The notes beneath the pieces were generated by a model. It searched no databases, had not been told where the DNA came from, and saw nothing but the letters and a program-made list of their open reading frames with translations. Shown here one piece after another: positions 1 to 7,294 of a DNA stretch of 64,000 nucleotides. Both the position numbers and the translations under genes were made by a program. Each line of letters begins with the position of its first letter. The first letter of the stretch is position 1. Source of the DNA: Parazoarcus communis SWub3 = DSM 12120 (GTDB lineage: Bacteria > Pseudomonadota > Gammaproteobacteria > Burkholderiales > Rhodocyclaceae); the NCBI RefSeq assembly GCF_003226565.1, contig NZ_QKOE01000004.1, forward strand, positions 124,001 to 188,000. Reading direction: 5' to 3'.

Positions 1-51
1 GGCCAGCAGCGCACTGCCGGCCAGCAGGAAGTGTCTTCTGTCATTCTTCAT
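1..51 (-). CDS. Truncated gene start with Tat-like signal peptide
   Basis: Only the first 17 codons lie in the window. They encode MKNDRRHFLLAGSALLA, which looks like a twin-arginine export signal (RRxFL followed by a hydrophobic stretch). The ATG lies just before the pedF stop codon, so the reading frames overlap by about 11 bases and the two genes are probably co-transcribed. Genes next to pedF in PQQ-dependent alcohol oxidation clusters often encode exported accessory proteins. That context is only an inference here, because the mature protein is outside the window. Confidence 0.5.
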   Translation of the reverse strand, partial: MKNDRRHFLLAGSALLA

Positions 52-502
52 GAACAGTCTCCAGCCAGGCGCGGATGGCCCACATTGCCTCCTGCGGCAG
101 GATACCCTCGAACGGCGGCATGTACACACGGCCGTCCCGGCTGGCGCCGTTGCGGATGCGCTGCATGAAGATTTCGTCACCATCGGCATCGTTGGGCAGG
201 TAGCGCAGGTCGGGTGCAATGCCGCCGGATACGCCGCCCAGGCCGTGGCAGCGCGCGCAGTTCTGGTTGTATGCGGAGTCGCCGATGCGGATCGCCTCCT
301 TGTCCTTGCTGTAGGGATTGCGTTCCAGCCAGGCTTCGCCGAGTGGCTTCAGCGTCGATACGTCCACTGCCTGGGGGGTTACATCACCGTGGGCGCCGGC
401 CATTGATGCGGCACCGGCCAGCAATACTGCGAGGCTGGCCTTGCGCAGCGCGCGGGTGATCGTCTCCTTGTTGTACTTGTGTTCCACTTTTCTACTCCTC
501 AT
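41..502 (-). CDS. pedF: Cytochrome c-550, PedF-like
   Basis: This 153-residue protein is a periplasmic c-type cytochrome of the type that accepts electrons from PQQ-dependent alcohol dehydrogenases. The heme motif CARCH is at C82-C85-H86, and the probable axial methionine is M128 in VYMPP. A hydrophobic signal segment (about residues 21-37) ends near an AGAHG cleavage region. Residues 88-101 (LGGVSGG...APDLR) match the PedF subfamily. It is divergent from the sigma54 activator gene, and a sigma54-like promoter reads towards it. The PQQ dehydrogenase itself is not in the window. Confidence 0.85.
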   Translation of the reverse strand: MRSRKVEHKYNKETITRALRKASLAVLLAGAASMAGAHGDVTPQAVDVSTLKPLGEAWLERNPYSKDKEAIRIGDSAYNQNCARCHGLGGVSGGIAPDLRYLPNDADGDEIFMQRIRNGASRDGRVYMPPFEGILPQEAMWAIRAWLETVHEE

Positions 503-560
503 GGCAAAGATTGAAGCTCTTCAATTTCGGTGTGCCGGTACCTCCGGTTAAGGGGCATAC

Positions 561-576
561 TGCAAGCGGTGTGCCA
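561..576 (-). promoter_or_regulatory. Sigma54 (-24/-12) promoter for pedF
   Basis: On the minus strand the sequence reads TGGCACACCGCTTGCA. The -24 GG (575-574) and -12 GC (563-562) are exactly 10 bases apart, and it fits the TGGCACG-N4-TTGCW consensus with one clear mismatch. A transcript would start near 551, about 50 bases before the pedF start. The match is seen directly; use of the site is inferred. Confidence 0.7.
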
Positions 577-596
577 CCATGTTCGACTTCCCGCGC

Positions 597-612
597 TGGC
601 AAGGAACTTGCT
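597..612 (+). promoter_or_regulatory. Sigma54 (-24/-12) promoter for the activator gene
   Basis: TGGCAAGGAACTTGCT matches the consensus TGGCACG-N4-TTGCT with one mismatch. GG is at 598-599 and GC at 610-611, with the required 10-base spacing. It points away from the pedF promoter, and 20 bases separate the two elements. The start would be near 623, giving a leader of about 110 bases before the activator gene. This suggests autoregulation by the sigma54 activator it precedes. Confidence 0.7.
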
Positions 613-631
613 GTTCCATGGCGCGGCTTTG

Positions 632-651
632 ATCGCGGCAGTTGCTGCGAT
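632..651. promoter_or_regulatory. Inverted repeat, candidate activator site
   Basis: ATCGCGGCA-gt-TGCTGCGAT is an inverted repeat with one mismatch per arm. It lies about 80-100 bases upstream of the predicted pedF transcription start, a usual distance for an enhancer-binding site. It also sits in the predicted leader of the activator gene, so an RNA hairpin is the alternative. Confidence 0.4.
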
Positions 652-731
652 TCGAGGCAGGTGCTAAGTTTTGAGACATCCCCGTACTACAAAAATATGA
701 TCTTTTGCGGGGAGTACAAGGAGGAGGAGGA

Positions 732-2795
732 ATGACGGGTCAGCTTCTGGCCGGCGGAGCGCGCGAACTGCGCGTCACCGAGGCAAGGCGGCAGTTCTTC
801 GAGGAGGGGGCTTGTCCTGAGGGCGAGCTGCCGGCCGAGGTGCTGCGGTCGTGGTTGCGTTGCCGTGATTCGGGGGTGGACTACCAGGCTGACGGGCGTG
901 GAGACCCTGAGGGACGTAGTGGCCTGGTTGCGGCCCGCGAGCGCAGCGAACTGCTGCTCTCCAACGCCAGTGGTGTCATGGAGCACGTGTTCGAGCAGAT
1001 CCGCGCCTCGGGCAGCATGGTCATCCTGGCCGACGATCAGGGCATGATCCTGCACAGCCTGGGTGACCCGGACTTCGTCAATCGTGCGCAGCGCGTTGCG
1101 CTGCAGCCCGGTGCCCTGTGGAGCGAGTCACTGCGCGGTACCAATGCCATTGGGACGACGCTGGTCGAGGCGGCGCCGGTCGAAGTGATTGGTGCGGAAC
1201 ACTTTCTCGATCGCAACGGCATCCTGACCTGTAGCGCGGCACCGGTATTCAGCCCGACCGGCGAGGTGGCGGGGGTGCTCGACATCTCCGGTGACAGTCG
1301 CAGCAATCAGCGCCACACCCTGGGTCTGGTACGGCTGGCTGCGCAGTTGCTGGAAAAGCGCCTGTTCGAGATCCAGTACGCACGCGAGATCGTGGTTGCC
1401 ATTCACGCCCGGCCCGAATGTATTGGCGGTTTGCAGGAAGGCTTGCTGGCGGTGTCGCCGGAAGGGCGTGTCGTGGGTGCCAACTCGATCGCCCGCGGTC
1501 TGCTCAAGTCGCTACCGGCTGGACTCGAGGCGGTGGATTTCAGCGCGGTCAGCCGGCTGGCGTTTGGCAGCTTCATCGATCGCTGTACGCGTGACCCCTA
1601 TGCCTTGCAGGCCCTCGATCTGCGCTGTGGCGAACGCGTATTCGCGCGCCTGCGTGGCGCACCACCGCTGATCGGCATGGCTGCACGCGGCAATCGTCCG
1701 GCAGCGGAGTCGCCGGCTCGCGTGCAGGAGGCCGCGCCCAAACCGTGTAACCGCCGCACCGGCGAGATCACCCTTGAATGTCTGGCAACCGGCGACCCAC
1801 GCCTGCAACTGGCGCTCGACCGTGCGGCGCGGATCACCGGCAAGGACATTCCCTTGTTGATTCAGGGGGAGTCCGGGGTTGGCAAGGAGCTGTTTGCGCG
1901 CGCCTTCCATTTCTCCGGTCCGCGCAGCGATGGGCCCTTTGTTGCGCTCAACTGTGCGGCCATTCCCGAGAACCTGATCGAGTCCGAGCTCTTTGGTTAT
2001 GTGGGTGGGGCCTTTACCGGCGCCCGCCGCGAGGGGTCGGTGGGCAAGATCCAGCAAGCCCATGGCGGCACCCTGTTCCTTGACGAAATTGGTGACATGC
2101 CGCTGGGCATGCAGGCGCGCTTGCTGCGCGTGCTGCAGGAGCGCTGCGTGACCCCGGTGGGGGGGCAGCGCCAGATCCCGGTTGATATCTCGCTGGTGTG
2201 CGCCACCCACCGCATGTTGCGCGATGCGGTGCGTGCGGGCAGTTTCCGCGAAGATCTCTATTACCGCGTGAACGGCCTGACCGTTACCGTACCGCCCTTG
2301 CGTGACCGCACCGACATCCGATCGATCGTGGCCAACATTCTCGAGGCCGAACTGGCAGGCACGCCACGCGAGGGGCAGGTCAGCATCGGCGGGCAGGTGC
2401 TGGATTTCTTCGAACGTTACCCGTGGCCGGGTAATGTGCGCCAGTTGCAGAACGTCATCCGGGTTGCCGCAGCCCTGCTGGACGATGATGAGACCGAGAT
2501 CCTGCCGGTGCATCTGCCAGAGGAGTTGTTTGGCGCCGACCCGATGGATGATGCCGAGAGTGGGCAAGGGCTGCTGCAGGACGCCGGGCAGCCCCCGCGC
2601 TCGATGGCGGCTGTCATGCCGACGGCGCAGCCTGCCCCGTTGATGGCAGCCGGTGGTGCCCGTAGCCTGGATGAGATTGAACTCGAGGCCATTGCGGTGG
2701 TGATGCGTGAGGTCGGAGGCAATGTCTCGGCAGCGGCGCGACGGCTTGGTATCAGCCGCAATACCCTGTACCGCAAGATCGGGCGCATGAGCTGA
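732..2795 (+). CDS. AcoR-like sigma54-dependent transcriptional activator
   Basis: This 687-residue protein has the AcoR layout. An N-terminal GAF-like sensor (about 60-230) is followed by a linker, an AAA+ sigma54-interaction domain (about 345-575) and a Fis-type helix-turn-helix (about 645-685, SAAARRLGISRNTLYRK). Walker A GESGVGK is at 379-385, the sigma54-contact loop GAFTGA at 426-431 and Walker B D451-E452. The ATG at 732 was chosen over an upstream TTG because a strong AAGGAGGAGG site precedes it. It lies between pedF and aorA, and sigma54-like promoters sit in front of both and in front of itself. Control of alcohol/aldehyde oxidation is likely; the effector, perhaps an alcohol or aldehyde, is unknown. 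Confidence 0.9.
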   Translation: MTGQLLAGGARELRVTEARRQFFEEGACPEGELPAEVLRSWLRCRDSGVDYQADGRGDPEGRSGLVAARERSELLLSNASGVMEHVFEQIRASGSMVILADDQGMILHSLGDPDFVNRAQRVALQPGALWSESLRGTNAIGTTLVEAAPVEVIGAEHFLDRNGILTCSAAPVFSPTGEVAGVLDISGDSRSNQRHTLGLVRLAAQLLEKRLFEIQYAREIVVAIHARPECIGGLQEGLLAVSPEGRVVGANSIARGLLKSLPAGLEAVDFSAVSRLAFGSFIDRCTRDPYALQALDLRCGERVFARLRGAPPLIGMAARGNRPAAESPARVQEAAPKPCNRRTGEITLECLATGDPRLQLALDRAARITGKDIPLLIQGESGVGKELFARAFHFSGPRSDGPFVALNCAAIPENLIESELFGYVGGAFTGARREGSVGKIQQAHGGTLFLDEIGDMPLGMQARLLRVLQERCVTPVGGQRQIPVDISLVCATHRMLRDAVRAGSFREDLYYRVNGLTVTVPPLRDRTDIRSIVANILEAELAGTPREGQVSIGGQVLDFFERYPWPGNVRQLQNVIRVAAALLDDDETEILPVHLPEELFGADPMDDAESGQGLLQDAGQPPRSMAAVMPTAQPAPLMAAGGARSLDEIELEAIAVVMREVGGNVSAAARRLGISRNTLYRKIGRMS

Positions 2796-2895
2796 ATTTT
2801 TGCCGCAGTGAGCGAGGAGGTTCCGGCGCCGGTTCCGGGACGTGAAAGCCTCGCTGTACCGTGTTTTCACCGCCAGCCGGCTTTGTTTCGAAATC

Positions 2896-2911
2896 AGGTA
2901 TGAACCGTGCT
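2896..2911 (+). promoter_or_regulatory. Possible sigma54 promoter of the aor operon
   Basis: AGGTATGAACCGTGCT has GG (2897-2898) and GC (2909-2910) 10 bases apart, so it keeps the invariant sigma54 positions. The remaining match is moderate. The start would be near 2922, 40 bases before aorA. A repeated GGTTCCGG element around 2819-2841 lies at about -80 to -100 and could be an activator site. It is weaker than the promoters at 561-612 and 7239. Confidence 0.45.
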
Positions 2912-2962
2912 TCATAGCTCGGGCGTCATGACCTTAAAACAACCTTTCGGAGGAGAAGATCG

Positions 2963-3436
2963 ATGTGGAAATCGCTTCATATTGATCCCGCGAAGTGCAC
3001 GGGCTGTCTGCAATGCGAGATGGCCTGTTCCTATGAGCACACCGGGGTCTTCAATCCCAGCAAGTCACGCATCAAGGTGTTCAATTTCGAGACAGAAGGG
3101 CGCAAGGTGCCCTACACCTGTACCCAGTGCACCGAAGCCTGGTGTCTGAACGCCTGTCCGGTCGATGCGATCCGGGTGGATCTCACCACCGGCGCCAAAA
3201 TGGTGTTCGACGATACCTGCGTTGGCTGCAAGGTGTGCACGATCTCCTGTCCGTTCGGCACGATCAATTACAACCAGGATACCGGCAAGGTGCAGAAGTG
3301 CGACTTGTGCGAAGGCAACCCGGCCTGTGCCGAGGCCTGCCCCACCGGCGCCATCACCTATGTGGATGCTGACTGGACCGGCCTGGACAAGATGCGCGCC
3401 TGGGCTGCCAAGGCCAACACCCCCACCACTGCCTGA
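2963..3436 (+). CDS. aorA: AorA, polyferredoxin subunit of tungsten aldehyde oxidoreductase
   Basis: This 157-residue ferredoxin-like subunit has cysteines arranged for four [4Fe-4S] clusters, starting with C12xxC15xxC18xxxC22. There is no signal peptide, so it is cytoplasmic. In the characterised betaproteobacterial enzyme AorA passes electrons between the AorB active sites and the AorC flavin subunit, and AorA-AorB pairs stack into filaments. GGAGGAG ends 7 bases before the ATG. It is the first gene of aorABCDE and lies 11 bases before aorB. Confidence 0.9.
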   Translation: MWKSLHIDPAKCTGCLQCEMACSYEHTGVFNPSKSRIKVFNFETEGRKVPYTCTQCTEAWCLNACPVDAIRVDLTTGAKMVFDDTCVGCKVCTISCPFGTINYNQDTGKVQKCDLCEGNPACAEACPTGAITYVDADWTGLDKMRAWAAKANTPTTA

Positions 3437-3447
3437 GGAGGACGACC

Positions 3448-5295
3448 ATGGGTTGGAACCGTAAAGTCCTGCGCGTGAACCTCACCGCAGGCACCTGTAC
3501 CGAAGAGCCGTTGAACATGCAGTGGGCGCAGGATTACCTGGGCTCGCGTGGCCTCGCCACCAAATACCTGGTGTCCGAGATCGACCCCAAGGTCGACCCG
3601 CTGTCGGCCGACAACAAGATGATCATGGCGACCGGTCCGCTGACTGGCACCATGGCCTCGACCGGGGGCCGCTACACCGTGGTTACCAAGGGGCCCCTGA
3701 CCGGCGCGATCGCCTGTTCGAACTCGGGCGGCTTCTTTGGTGCCGAGCTGAAGTTCGCCGGCTGGGACATGATCATCTTCGAAGGCAAATCACCCAAGCC
3801 GGTTTATCTCTACGTTGAGAACGACAAGGCCGAGTTGCGCGATGCCGGCCATCTGTGGGGCAAGAGCTGCTGGGATACCGAAGAAACGATCAAGCACGAG
3901 TTGCAGGACCCGCTGGTGCGGGTGTCGTCGATCGGCGTCGCGGGCGAGAACCAGGTGTTGTTTGCCTGCATCGTCAACGATCTGCATCGTGCAGCTGGCC
4001 GCTCCGGCGTCGGTGCGGTGATGGGCTCGAAGAACCTGAAGGCGGTGGCACTGCGTGGTACGCAGGGCGTGTCGGGCATCAAGGATTTCCGCGCCTTCAT
4101 GAAGGCCACCACCGAGGCCAAGAAAGTACTGGCCGACAATGCCGTCACCGGGCAGGGGCTGCCGAAGTACGGCACCCAGGTGCTGATGAACGTGATCAAC
4201 GAGATGGGCGCGCTGCCCACCCGTAACCACCGCGACGTGCAGTTCGAGGATGCGGGCAAGATCTCTGCCGAGGCCATGCACGAGAAGCGCGAGTCCGATG
4301 GCAAGCCGCAGCTGGTGACCAACGCCGCCTGCTTTGGCTGCACCATTGCCTGTGGGCGGATCTCGGAGATCGACAAGGGCCACTTCACGGTCAAGAACAG
4401 CCCGAAGTACTGGGGCGCCTCAGGTGGTCTGGAGTACGAGGCGGCCTGGGCGCTGGGTGCAGCCAATGGTGTGGGCGACCTCGAAGCCCTGCAGTATGCC
4501 AACCTGATCTGCAACGAACAGGGCATGGACCCGATTTCCTTCGGTGCCACCGTGGGCGCGGTGATGGAACTCTACGACATGGGTGTCATCACCCGCGACA
4601 TGCTCGGCATCGATGCGCCCTTCGGTTCGGCCGAAGCGCTGGCGAAGATGGTGGAGATGACCGCGCTGGGCGAGGGCTTTGGCAAGGAAATCGGTCAGGG
4701 TTCCAAGCGGCTGTGCACCAAGTTTGGCCATCCCGAGCTGTCGATGAGCGTGAAGGGGCAGGAGTTCCCCGCCTACGACTCGCGCGGCATCCAGGGCATG
4801 GGCCTGACGTACGCGACCTCCAACCGTGGTGCCTGCCACCTGCGCTCCTACACCGTGGCGTCCGAAGTGCTGGGGATTCCGGTCAAGACCGATCCCCTGA
4901 CCACCGATGGCAAGCCCGAGCTGGTCAAGGCCTTCCAGGATGCCACTGCGGTGTTCGACTCGGCCGGTATCTGCGTGTTCACCAGCTTTGCCTGGACCCT
5001 GGCTGACGTGCAACCGCAACTGGATGCGGCCTGCGAGGGCGACTGGAGCATGGACAAGCTCAACGAAGTCGGCGAGCGTGTCTGGAACATGGAGCGCATG
5101 TTCAACAATGCGGCCGGTTTCACCGCCAAGGACGACAACCTGCCGCCGCGCCTGACCACCGAGCCGGCCAAGACCGGTCCGGCCAAGGGCTTGGTCAATG
5201 GTCTGGCCAAGATGTTGCCGGAGTACTATCAGGTGCGTGGCTGGACGCCGGATGGCGAGCCCACCGCGGAAACCCGCTCGCGACTCGGTCTTTAA
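3448..5295 (+). CDS. aorB: AorB, tungsten-dependent aldehyde:ferredoxin oxidoreductase catalytic subunit
   Basis: This 615-residue enzyme oxidises aldehydes to carboxylic acids with a tungsto-bispterin cofactor. The [4Fe-4S] ligands are visible as C295-C298-C302 and, far downstream in DSAGIC, C509. The N-terminal beta-sheet region (TGPLTGTMASTGGRYTVV) and the GGLEYEA segment with E329 and E331 are family hallmarks around the pterin and active site. The length is normal. A GAGGAGG site precedes the ATG at 3448. Neighbouring aorA and aorC make this the betaproteobacterial multi-subunit type that can use NAD+ through AorC, not a stand-alone archaeal enzyme. Confidence 0.95.
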   Translation: MGWNRKVLRVNLTAGTCTEEPLNMQWAQDYLGSRGLATKYLVSEIDPKVDPLSADNKMIMATGPLTGTMASTGGRYTVVTKGPLTGAIACSNSGGFFGAELKFAGWDMIIFEGKSPKPVYLYVENDKAELRDAGHLWGKSCWDTEETIKHELQDPLVRVSSIGVAGENQVLFACIVNDLHRAAGRSGVGAVMGSKNLKAVALRGTQGVSGIKDFRAFMKATTEAKKVLADNAVTGQGLPKYGTQVLMNVINEMGALPTRNHRDVQFEDAGKISAEAMHEKRESDGKPQLVTNAACFGCTIACGRISEIDKGHFTVKNSPKYWGASGGLEYEAAWALGAANGVGDLEALQYANLICNEQGMDPISFGATVGAVMELYDMGVITRDMLGIDAPFGSAEALAKMVEMTALGEGFGKEIGQGSKRLCTKFGHPELSMSVKGQEFPAYDSRGIQGMGLTYATSNRGACHLRSYTVASEVLGIPVKTDPLTTDGKPELVKAFQDATAVFDSAGICVFTSFAWTLADVQPQLDAACEGDWSMDKLNEVGERVWNMERMFNNAAGFTAKDDNLPPRLTTEPAKTGPAKGLVNGLAKMLPEYYQVRGWTPDGEPTAETRSRLGL

Positions 5296-5313
5296 ACCTG
5301 ACCTGTAAGCCAT

Positions 5314-5372
5314 CTGGCGGCGGCAAGCTGCCGCCGCCAGTGTTGATCGTACCGCCCCGCAAGGGGCGGTAC
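5314..5372 (+). other. Two perfect tandem hairpins between aorB and aorC
   Basis: CTGGCGGCGGCA-agc-TGCCGCCGCCAG (5314-5340) and GTACCGCCCC-gcaa-GGGGCGGTAC (5349-5372) are perfect inverted repeats 8 bases apart. The second has a GNRA-type loop. No T-run follows either, so they are not simple intrinsic terminators. They more likely protect the 3' end of aorAB mRNA or lower expression of aorCDE. Confidence 0.8.
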
Positions 5373-5394
5373 GCCCTTGCATCGAGGATGCTGC

Positions 5395-6663
5395 ATGAAA
5401 CACGTGATACTCGGTAACGGCCCCGCGGGTGTGGTGGCGGCCGAAACCCTGCGCCGCGCCGCGCCGCAGGACGAAATCGTGCTGGTGGGCAACGAGGATG
5501 CGCCGCCGTACTCGCGCATGGCCATCCCTTATCTGCTGGAAGAGAACATCGACGAAACCGGCACCTATCTGCGCAAGGCGCCGGGCCATTTCGAAAAGCT
5601 CCGTATCCGCGAATTGCGCGGTCGCGCGGTTGCACTGGATACCGACCAGCGCCGCATCCTGTTCTTCGATGGTCACTTCGAAGACTATGACCGGCTGCTG
5701 ATCGCGACGGGATCGCACCCGGTGCGGCCGCCGATTCCCGGTGTGGATCTGCCCGAGGTGCAGACCTGCTGGACGCTGGAAGACGCCCGCGCCATTGCCC
5801 GCCATGCCCAACCCGGTGCCAGGGTGCTGCAACTTGGCGCCGGCTTCATCGGCTGCATCATCATGGAAGCGCTGGCCAAGCGCGGAGTCGAGCTGACAGT
5901 GGTCGAAATGGGCGACCGCATGGTACCGCGGATGATGACGCCTCAGGCAGGCGGCATGATCAAGCGTTGGGTCGAGGACAAGGGCATCCGTGTGGTGACC
6001 CAGGCGGGTGTCAGCCGCATCGACCGCCACGACGGCGACACGCCCTTGAAGGTGACCCTGACCACCGGCGACACGCTCGATTGCGATCTGGTCATCGTCG
6101 CTGCCGGGGTGGCGCCCAATGTGGCCTTTCTGGAAGGTACCGGGGTGCATGTGGCCAAGGGGGTGCTGGTGGATGACAAGCTGGAGACCAGTGTTCCGGG
6201 TATCTATGCCGCAGGTGACGTGGCCGAGGCGCCCGACCTGTTTACCGGTGCCCACCTGGTCGCGGCGATCCAGCCCAACGCAGCCGATCAGGCACGGGTG
6301 GCGGCGCTCAACATGGCCGGTCGTCAGACCCGGCTCAATGGCGTGCTGGCGATCAACGTGCTTGATACCCTGGGGCTGATCTCCACCTCTTTCGGGCAGT
6401 GGTGGGGCGAGACTGCGGACAAGGGTGGTCAGGGCGTCGAGCATGTTGACGAAACGCGCAGCCGCTATCTCAGTCTGCAGTTCAAGGACGACGTGCTGAT
6501 CGGTGCAACCTCCATCGGGCTGACCGAGCATGTCGGTGCGCTGCGTGGCCTGATCCATGGTCAGGTCAGACTGGGCAAGTGGAAGGATCGCCTGCTGGAG
6601 ACCCCGCTGGCCTTCGTCGAGGCTTACGTCGCCACTTCGCAGCCGATGGCGTTGACGCGTTGA
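5395..6663 (+). CDS. aorC: AorC, FAD/NAD(P)-dependent oxidoreductase subunit
   Basis: This 422-residue flavoprotein belongs to the NADH-dependent ferredoxin/rubredoxin reductase fold. The FAD motif GNGPAG is at 7-12, the NAD(P) motif GAGFIG at 148-153, and the second FAD motif YAAGDVAEAP comes near residue 275. In AOR complexes it connects the iron-sulfur chain to NAD+. The ATG at 5395 is preferred to one 18 bases upstream because the family's N-terminal beta strand (MKHVILG) starts there. Tandem hairpins precede it and could make it less abundant than AorA and AorB. Confidence 0.9.
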   Translation: MKHVILGNGPAGVVAAETLRRAAPQDEIVLVGNEDAPPYSRMAIPYLLEENIDETGTYLRKAPGHFEKLRIRELRGRAVALDTDQRRILFFDGHFEDYDRLLIATGSHPVRPPIPGVDLPEVQTCWTLEDARAIARHAQPGARVLQLGAGFIGCIIMEALAKRGVELTVVEMGDRMVPRMMTPQAGGMIKRWVEDKGIRVVTQAGVSRIDRHDGDTPLKVTLTTGDTLDCDLVIVAAGVAPNVAFLEGTGVHVAKGVLVDDKLETSVPGIYAAGDVAEAPDLFTGAHLVAAIQPNAADQARVAALNMAGRQTRLNGVLAINVLDTLGLISTSFGQWWGETADKGGQGVEHVDETRSRYLSLQFKDDVLIGATSIGLTEHVGALRGLIHGQVRLGKWKDRLLETPLAFVEAYVATSQPMALTR

Positions 6664-6671
6664 GGATCGGC

Positions 6672-6923
6672 ATGCGCATTGCCTTCAAGCTGTTTGCGTC
6701 GCTGACAGACTATCTTCCCCCCGAGCGCAAGGGCAATCGCCTGGAGCTCGAGGTGGAGGAGGGCGTGACGGTGGCCGATCTGATTCATCGCTACAACGTG
6801 CCGGAGCGCAGTGCGCATCTGGTGCTGGTCAATGGCGTCTACATTCCGCCCGCCGAGCGTATCCGCCATCGCTTGAAGGATGCCGACGAGCTGGCGATCT
6901 GGCCACCGGTTGCCGGCGGCTGA
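6672..6923 (+). CDS. aorD: AorD, MoaD/ThiS-like sulfur carrier
   Basis: This 83-residue ubiquitin-fold protein ends in GG, the C-terminus that is adenylated and thiocarboxylated in MoaD and ThiS. It probably supplies dithiolene sulfur for the tungsten pterin cofactor of AorB, in place of or beside the general MoaD. The ATG at 6672 lies 8 bases after the aorC stop. An in-frame upstream extension into aorC is rejected because the fold begins at MRIAFKLFASL. Confidence 0.85.
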   Translation: MRIAFKLFASLTDYLPPERKGNRLELEVEEGVTVADLIHRYNVPERSAHLVLVNGVYIPPAERIRHRLKDADELAIWPPVAGG

Positions 6924-6925
6924 AC

Positions 6926-7234
6926 ATGGCGTTCACCCCGCGGCCGGTGCCCGTTTGCTTCGAGCGGGTACTCAGCGCCACGCCGGCGCAGTTCGAGCGC
7001 GACCTGCGCCAGGCCTGGCCTGAGGTCAGCGGCAGCGCTGCAGCTGGGCGTCTTGCCATCGAGGTGGCGCCCATGCGACTTGAACTTGAGCTGAGGGTGC
7101 TGGCTTCGCGCAGGATTGCCTTGCTTGAACTGCCGCAACTCAAGGTCTGTTACGCCTTCCAGGGTGGAGACGAGTCCGCCCGCGCACGTCTTCTTGCCCG
7201 TCTGGACCTCGCCATGCAGAAGGGAGGCGGTTGA
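6926..7234 (+). CDS. aorE: AorE, small protein of the AOR operon, function unknown
   Basis: This 102-residue protein begins 2 bases after the aorD stop, so translation is probably coupled. It shows no signal peptide, membrane segment or cysteine cluster; two isolated cysteines occur near residues 10 and 74. It contains basic residues and alternating hydrophobic strands, and ends in a glycine run. I do not recognise a catalytic family. Its place as the last gene of aorABCDE suggests a maturation role for AorB or its tungsten cofactor, which is inference only. The symbol follows operon order. Confidence 0.6.
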   Translation: MAFTPRPVPVCFERVLSATPAQFERDLRQAWPEVSGSAAAGRLAIEVAPMRLELELRVLASRRIALLELPQLKVCYAFQGGDESARARLLARLDLAMQKGGG

Positions 7235-7238
7235 ATAC

Positions 7239-7254
7239 GGGCATGCTCCTTGCT
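7239..7254 (+). promoter_or_regulatory. Sigma54 (-24/-12) promoter for the TonB receptor gene
   Basis: GGGCATGCTCCTTGCT has GG (7240-7241) and GC (7252-7253) 10 bases apart and matches GGCACG-N4-TTGCT with one mismatch. The transcript would start near 7265, about 30 bases before the receptor ATG. It begins directly after aorE. It implies that the receptor shares sigma54 control with the AOR region. Confidence 0.7.
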
Positions 7255-7294
7255 AAATACTCTTCGCCAAATATAAATATGACGAGGAGACAAA

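Noticed and set aside
1512-2915. 467-codon open frame on the minus strand opposite the activator
   Set aside because: It covers the AAA+ domain region in antisense and has no own ribosome site or family match.
5314-5372. Intrinsic terminator between aorB and aorC
   Set aside because: The stems are perfect but no T run follows either, and aorCDE continue the operon without another clear promoter.
4420-6558. 712-codon open frame on the minus strand
   Set aside because: It is antisense to aorB and aorC, whose motifs and codon use are clear. High GC creates long shadow frames.
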